Assembly: GCA_023230855.1 (NCBI GenBank)
Contig: JALNWQ010000002.1
Location: 62,001 to 126,000, forward strand
DNA length: 64,000 nucleotides
From: Solirubrobacteraceae bacterium
Lineage (GTDB): Bacteria > Actinomycetota > Thermoleophilia > Solirubrobacterales > Solirubrobacteraceae
Direction: 5' to 3'
Position numbers and translations under genes: made by a program. Within the stretch, counting starts at the first letter, position 1; each line of letters starts with the position of its first letter. The notes below the pieces were generated by a model. It saw only the letters and a program-made list of their open reading frames with translations, ran no database searches and was not told the origin of the DNA. This document shows, one piece after another, positions 60,208 through 64,000 of the stretch.

Positions 60208-60921
60208 TCAGGGGGCGGGGACGCCGCCGGCGGGCGACGGGCTGCCGTACCACTGCTTGCGCCAGGAGTTCATCCGTTCGATCTCCTTCTTCTGCGCGGC
60301 GACGATCGCGGTGGCGATCCGCTTCAGCTCCGGATCGCTGCCTTTGGTCAGCACCGCGCGCGCCATGCGGATCGCTCCCTGGTGGTGCGGGATCATCTCG
60401 TCGATGAATGCCCGGTCGAACGGCTTGGCGTCCTTCAAGGCATCCATCATCTCCATCGACATGCCCATCTCGTCGATCGACAGGCCGAGGGTCTTGGCGG
60501 CGGCGGTCATCGAGCCGTGATCCATCGACTCGCCGGTCATCGGCATCTCGGCAGGCGCGGCACCGAGACGCTCGGCGATCGCCTTCATCTGCGCGATCTC
60601 CGGGGCCTGCCCGGCGATGATCGCCTTCCCGAGTTCGCGGATCTCGGGGCGCTCGGCCTTGGTGGGGGCGTCGCGGGCCATCTCGATGGCCATCTCGTGG
60701 TGGGGGATCATCTGCGTGACGAACGCCTTGTCGACATCCGCTGCGGCGGCTGCCGTCGTGGGGGTCGATGCCGTCGAGGTCGACGTTCCCTCGGTCATGT
60801 TGTGGCCGTCGTGGACACCGCCGGCCGACGAATCGGAGTCGTCGGAGCCGCAGCCGGCCACCGCGAGGACGCCGGTGAGGGCCAGCGCGATCGCGCCGGA
60901 CCGCGTGGTGAAGAGCTTCAT
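60208..60921 (-). CDS. DUF305 lipoprotein
   Basis: A 237-residue lipoprotein; the lipobox is LAVAGC with Cys24. Two ferritin-like DUF305 repeats contain FVTQMIPHHEMAIEMA and FIDEMIPHHQGAIRMA. The HH pairs suggest metal binding. A Thr/Ser/Ala-rich linker follows the lipobox, and MDHGSMT lies between repeats. DUF305 proteins often accompany copper and mercury resistance genes, as here. ATG 60921. The gene is followed by a hairpin-free gap to crcB. Confidence 0.92.
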   Translation of the reverse strand: MKLFTTRSGAIALALTGVLAVAGCGSDDSDSSAGGVHDGHNMTEGTSTSTASTPTTAAAAADVDKAFVTQMIPHHEMAIEMARDAPTKAERPEIRELGKAIIAGQAPEIAQMKAIAERLGAAPAEMPMTGESMDHGSMTAAAKTLGLSIDEMGMSMEMMDALKDAKPFDRAFIDEMIPHHQGAIRMARAVLTKGSDPELKRIATAIVAAQKKEIERMNSWRKQWYGSPSPAGGVPAP

Positions 60922-61009
60922 CGTGGTTTCTTCCTACGTAGGAGTTCAACGGGGTTGTGCGCCCGGGGAAGGGCGCGGTCGGGGCGTGCGGCGACGCGCA
61001 CGCCCCGGA

Positions 61010-61369
61010 TCACCGTTGGAGCACTCCGAGGCGCAGGAACAGCAGGGGTGGAGGCCCTGCCCGGGCCCGGACCACCGGGGGGCGGAAGGCGAGCGCGACC
61101 GCGAGTCGGAGGATCGGCGCGGCACCGAGATGGGCGCGCCGGCGCCGACGACGACGAGCGCCGATGGCGATCACCGCGACCGCGGTCCCGGCGGCGATGA
61201 CGCCCAAGCAGATCGCGGTGACGTGATCGGCGTGCGCGCCCGCCATCGGGATGCCCTCGGGCATCCCATGGTGGACCGCGACCGACGCGCCCACCCCGAG
61301 GACCAGCAGCACGACGAGCAGTCGGCGACGCGAGCGCTGCATCAGCGCACGGATGCCCAACGTGCTCAC
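61010..61369 (-). CDS. Small two-helix membrane protein, copper-cluster associated
   Basis: About 119 residues: LLVVLLVLGVGASVAVHHGM, then a second helix ICLGVIAAGTAVAVIAIGA and a basic, proline-rich C-terminus. The HHGMPEGIPM segment after helix one recalls short His/Met membrane proteins in actinobacterial copper clusters (DUF6153-like); the match is tentative. GTG 61369 and ATG 61342 are possible starts. It is between the propeller lipoprotein and DUF305 genes on the same strand. Confidence 0.6.
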   Translation of the reverse strand: MSTLGIRALMQRSRRRLLVVLLVLGVGASVAVHHGMPEGIPMAGAHADHVTAICLGVIAAGTAVAVIAIGARRRRRRRAHLGAAPILRLAVALAFRPPVVRARAGPPPLLFLRLGVLQR

Positions 61370-61570
61370 CGTGACGACCCCGCAGCGGACACGGCCACCC
61401 CGGGATAGGTCCCGCGCTGCGACATGCGGTCGCAACGAATCGTGGACGTCCTACCCATCACGCGTGAAGTTACCGACGAACGCTTTCGTGCCCCTGAAGA
61501 AGGCCCATCCCGTCATGACCCGCTCCGGCAGTGGCGTCGCGAGGCGGCGCGAGGAAGGCGCGCAAGTCGT

Positions 61571-62440
61571 CTACTGCCCGTCGAGACGCAGTTGCCAGCG
61601 GCGGCCGCCGTCGTCTGAGGTGTGGACCGAGTTGTCGTGCAGCGCCGCGAGGATTCGCTCGCCGGCGGTGGCGACCGCGGCGGGCTGGCCTTCGAGGTCG
61701 CCGACGGGGGCGAAGCGTCGACCGCCGTCGGTACTGGCGTGCACCTCGCCTTCGGCGTCGATGAGGACCAGGCGCGAGTTCCACGCCAGGAGCCCGACGA
61801 GGCCCCCGTCCAGGAGCTCCCACGTCCGGCCGGCGTCGTCGGAGCGCGCGAGTCCGCGGTCCCCGGAGATCACGACGTGGTCGGGGTCCTTGGGATCGAT
61901 CGCCAGATCGACGACGGTGCCGGGCGGACTGCTGCGTGTCCAGCTGCGGCCCCGGTCCGCGGAGACGAGCAGCGCCCCGTCGCCCGAGTTCACGCCGTAC
62001 ACCCGCTGCCCGGCCGCGCGCAGGACATGGAAGTCCACCTGGCCCGACAACGACACGGACCTCCAGCTGCGGCCCGCGTCGTCGGACTCGATCAGGCCGA
62101 GCAGCGACGGCTGGCCGGTACCCACAGCAGGGTGCCCGGAACCGAGGAACCGGTCGGGGCCGACGACGGTGAAGCCCATCGTGTCCTGACGGACATCGCC
62201 CAGACGCTCGGCGCGACGCTCGCCCGGCGCGGCACCGAACAGCCCCGAGTGCGTGGCGATGACGAGTGTGTCGTCGGCCGGGTTGATCCCGACGCCGTGG
62301 ATGTGCGACACGCCGTCGTCGCTGAGGACCAGCCCGTTGCCGGTGCTCGCCGTCGAGGCGGTCGGCGGCTCGCTGTCGCCGCACCCCGACAGGACCAGGA
62401 GCGCGAGCCCGGTCAGGACGATTCGTCGGCGCATCATCAT
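61571..62440 (-). CDS. BNR-propeller lipoprotein, F510_1955 glycosylhydrolase-like
   Basis: A 289-residue lipoprotein with lipobox LVLSGC (Cys20). The mature part is a beta-propeller with repeated Asp-box-like units: SDDAGRSWRSVSL, SADRGRSWTR, SDDAGRTWELL, STDGGRRFAPV and SDDGGRRWQLR. The beginning GVSHIHGVGINPADDTLVIA fits the F510_1955-type family. Despite the family name, no glycosidase residues are evident. GGAGGT at 62446-62451 precedes ATG 62440 by five bases. It overlaps the stop of the copper ATPase gene, so it is in the same operon and probably related to metal stress. Confidence 0.9.
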   Translation of the reverse strand: MMMRRRIVLTGLALLVLSGCGDSEPPTASTASTGNGLVLSDDGVSHIHGVGINPADDTLVIATHSGLFGAAPGERRAERLGDVRQDTMGFTVVGPDRFLGSGHPAVGTGQPSLLGLIESDDAGRSWRSVSLSGQVDFHVLRAAGQRVYGVNSGDGALLVSADRGRSWTRSSPPGTVVDLAIDPKDPDHVVISGDRGLARSDDAGRTWELLDGGLVGLLAWNSRLVLIDAEGEVHASTDGGRRFAPVGDLEGQPAAVATAGERILAALHDNSVHTSDDGGRRWQLRLDGQ

Positions 62441-64000
62441 CGCGGACCTCCGGTGTCGGTGGACGGTTGCAGGTCCACGCGGCGCAGCAGCTGCGCGTTG
62501 AGCGCGACGACGATCGTCGAGACGCTCATCAGCACGGCGGCGACCGCCGGTGGCATCGAGACGCCCGCCCAATACAGGGCACCGGCGGCGATCGGGATGG
62601 CGAGAATGTTGTAGCCGGCGGCCCAGACGAGGTTCTGCAGCGACTTGCGGTGGACGGCGTTCGACTGCCGCATGATCGAGGTCACGCCGCGTGGATCGTC
62701 GCTCGTGAGGATCAGCCCGGCGGACTCGATCGCGACGTCGGTGCCCGCGCCGATCGCGATGCCGACGTCGGCCCGCGCGAGCGCCGGAGCGTCGTTGACG
62801 CCGTCCCCGACCATCGCCACGCGCAGACCACGGGCCTGGAGCTCGGCGACCTTCGCGGCCTTGTCCTCGGGCAGCACCTCGGCGAACACCTCGTCGACGC
62901 CGAGGTCGGCGGCGACGGCGTCGGCGACCTGCTGGGCGTCCCCCGTGATCATCACGACGGTGCGCCCGGCGGCGTGCAGGTCGGCGACGGCCTGGCGCGC
63001 CTCCGGACGGACCTCGTCCTCGACGGCCACCGCACCGAGGATCTCGGCGTCGCGCACGAGGTAGAGCACCGAGGAGCCTCGCTGCTTCCAGGCGTCGACC
63101 GCGGCGGCGATCGACTCCGGCACGATCGCACCGGCCGCGCGCAGCAGCGCGGGCCCGCCGACCTCGTAGGTCGCCCCGTCGAGCGTGGCCTGCACGCCAC
63201 GACCGGGCAACGACCGGAAGTCGGTTGCCCGAGGGATCGCGCCGTGGTCCTGCGCAGCGGCCAGGATCGCCCGCGCGAGCGGGTGCTCGCTCTCAGCTTC
63301 CACGGCACCGGCCAGCCGCAGGAACTCACCGTCGGTCGTGCCGGCCGCGGGCGCGACGCCGACGACGACGTGCTGGCCCTTGGTCAGCGTGCCCGTCTTG
63401 TCGAACAGCACCGCGTCGAGCTTGCGGCTCCGTTCGAGCGCGAGGCGGTCCTTGATCAGGATGCCGTTGCGCGCCGCCTGCGCGCTCGAGATCGCCGTCG
63501 TCAGGGGGATTGCGAGGCCCAGGGCGTGCGGGCAGGAGATCACGAGCACCGTGACGACCCGCACGATCGCTTCGTCGCTGTCGCCCGTCGCGGTCCAGAC
63601 GATCGCGGTGACCAGCGCCGTCGCCATCGCCACGTAGAACAGCAACGCTGCGGCGCGGTCGGCGAGGACCTGCGAGCGCGACTGGGACTCCTGCGCTTGC
63701 GCGACGAGGCGCCCGATGCCGGCGAGCGCCGTGTCCTCGCCGATCGCGGTCACGCGGACGCGGAGCGACGAGTCGGTCGAGATCGTGCCGGCGACGACCG
63801 CGTCCCCCGTCGCCTTCGCGACGGGCCGCGACTCACCGGTGATCATCGACTCGTCCAGCTCGGCGGCCCCCTCGGTGATCTCGCCGTCGGCCGGGATGCG
63901 GGCTCCGGAGCGGACGAGCACGAGATCGCCCGGCCGCAGCTCGGCGATCGGGATCGTCTGCGCCGTGCCGTCGTCGGAGAGTCGTTCGGCCTCGTCCGGC
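62437..64000 (-). CDS. CopB-type copper P-type ATPase (N-terminus beyond window)
   Basis: The frame is open from the right edge to the stop at 62437, giving about 520 C-terminal residues. It includes the A domain (ELRPGDLVLVRSGARIPADG, TGESRPVAK), the transmembrane CPH motif in SCPHALGLAIPL, DKTGTLTKGQ, SEHPLARA, VMITGDAQQVADAV and MVGDGVNDAPALARADVGIA. CPH is diagnostic of P1B-3 (CopB) copper/silver pumps. The final helices follow. The start and any metal-binding domain lie right of 64000. It overlaps the propeller lipoprotein gene by four bases. Confidence 0.93.
   Translation of the reverse strand, partial: PDEAERLSDDGTAQTIPIAELRPGDLVLVRSGARIPADGEITEGAAELDESMITGESRPVAKATGDAVVAGTISTDSSLRVRVTAIGEDTALAGIGRLVAQAQESQSRSQVLADRAAALLFYVAMATALVTAIVWTATGDSDEAIVRVVTVLVISCPHALGLAIPLTTAISSAQAARNGILIKDRLALERSRKLDAVLFDKTGTLTKGQHVVVGVAPAAGTTDGEFLRLAGAVEAESEHPLARAILAAAQDHGAIPRATDFRSLPGRGVQATLDGATYEVGGPALLRAAGAIVPESIAAAVDAWKQRGSSVLYLVRDAEILGAVAVEDEVRPEARQAVADLHAAGRTVVMITGDAQQVADAVAADLGVDEVFAEVLPEDKAAKVAELQARGLRVAMVGDGVNDAPALARADVGIAIGAGTDVAIESAGLILTSDDPRGVTSIMRQSNAVHRKSLQNLVWAAGYNILAIPIAAGALYWAGVSMPPAVAAVLMSVSTIVVALNAQLLRRVDLQPSTDTGGPR

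Overview
The window is very GC-rich DNA with dense, short-gapped, mostly leaderless-looking genes that often start with GTG. The gene set points to an actinobacterium of the Thermoleophilia/Solirubrobacterales type (Patulibacter- or Conexibacter-like): flagellar genes with FliW-CsrA, F420-dependent LLM oxidoreductases, a GTP-dependent PEP carboxykinase, a 1600-residue NAD-glutamate dehydrogenase and an S-(hydroxymethyl)mycothiol-dehydrogenase-like gene next to a metallo-hydrolase. This placement is an inference from gene content; no rRNA or tRNA gene was recognised.

Layout. 1-2.1 kb: end of a flagellar operon (flgK tail, flgL, fliW, csrA). 2.2-7.8 kb: membrane proteins, including two DedA paralogues facing each other. 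7.9-16.6 kb: NAD-GDH, a fused membrane/spermidine-synthase-like protein, and the mycothiol-type alcohol dehydrogenase with its hydrolase. 16.6-18.3 kb: an AbiEi-like/DUF559 gene bracketed by palindromic repeats. 18.4-20.2 kb: uracil-DNA glycosylase and a secreted M23 peptidase. 20.3-24.7 kb: a four-gene catabolic-looking operon with a divergent TetR regulator and a clear promoter/operator. 24.8-31.5 kb: pckG, an alkyltransferase-like protein, two CNNM/CorC-type transporters, and a divergent MaoC dehydratase / malyl-CoA lyase pair. 31.5-41.6 kb: DUF2079 membrane protein, a large SF2 helicase, a three-gene overlapping operon ending in a second CoA-ester lyase, a Phd-PIN toxin-antitoxin pair with a palindromic operator, and an SDR. 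41.7-47 kb: Fpg/Nei glycosylase with an unusual insert, a lone ABC ATPase, a DCC protein, an unassigned 585-residue protein, and YbjQ. 47-48.5 kb: a second AbiEi/DUF559-type gene, again bracketed by palindromes, but of a different sequence family. 48.6-55 kb: acyl-CoA dehydrogenase, LLM oxidoreductase, TetR, SUI1-like factor, secreted protein, glutamine synthetase. 54.9-64 kb: a redox/metal stress region (HxlR, AhpD-like, VOC, SCO, ICMT-like, a shortened P1B-4 ATPase, FluC, DUF305, propeller lipoprotein, CopB-type ATPase running off the right edge).

The most unusual signal is the shared architecture of the two AbiEi/DUF559 loci (16.8-18.3 kb and 47.0-48.5 kb). Each gene encodes an N-terminal winged-helix-like segment and a C-terminal Vsr/PD-(D/E)XK-like nuclease domain. 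Each is flanked on both sides by two or three copies of a palindrome of about 36-42 bp at a regular pitch (72-73 bp at one locus, 62-63 bp at the other). The palindrome sequence differs between loci but is shared by the two sides of one locus. This looks like a gene-plus-cognate-palindrome unit, formally similar to REP/RAYT modules but with a different type of protein. It is a hypothesis from sequence alone.
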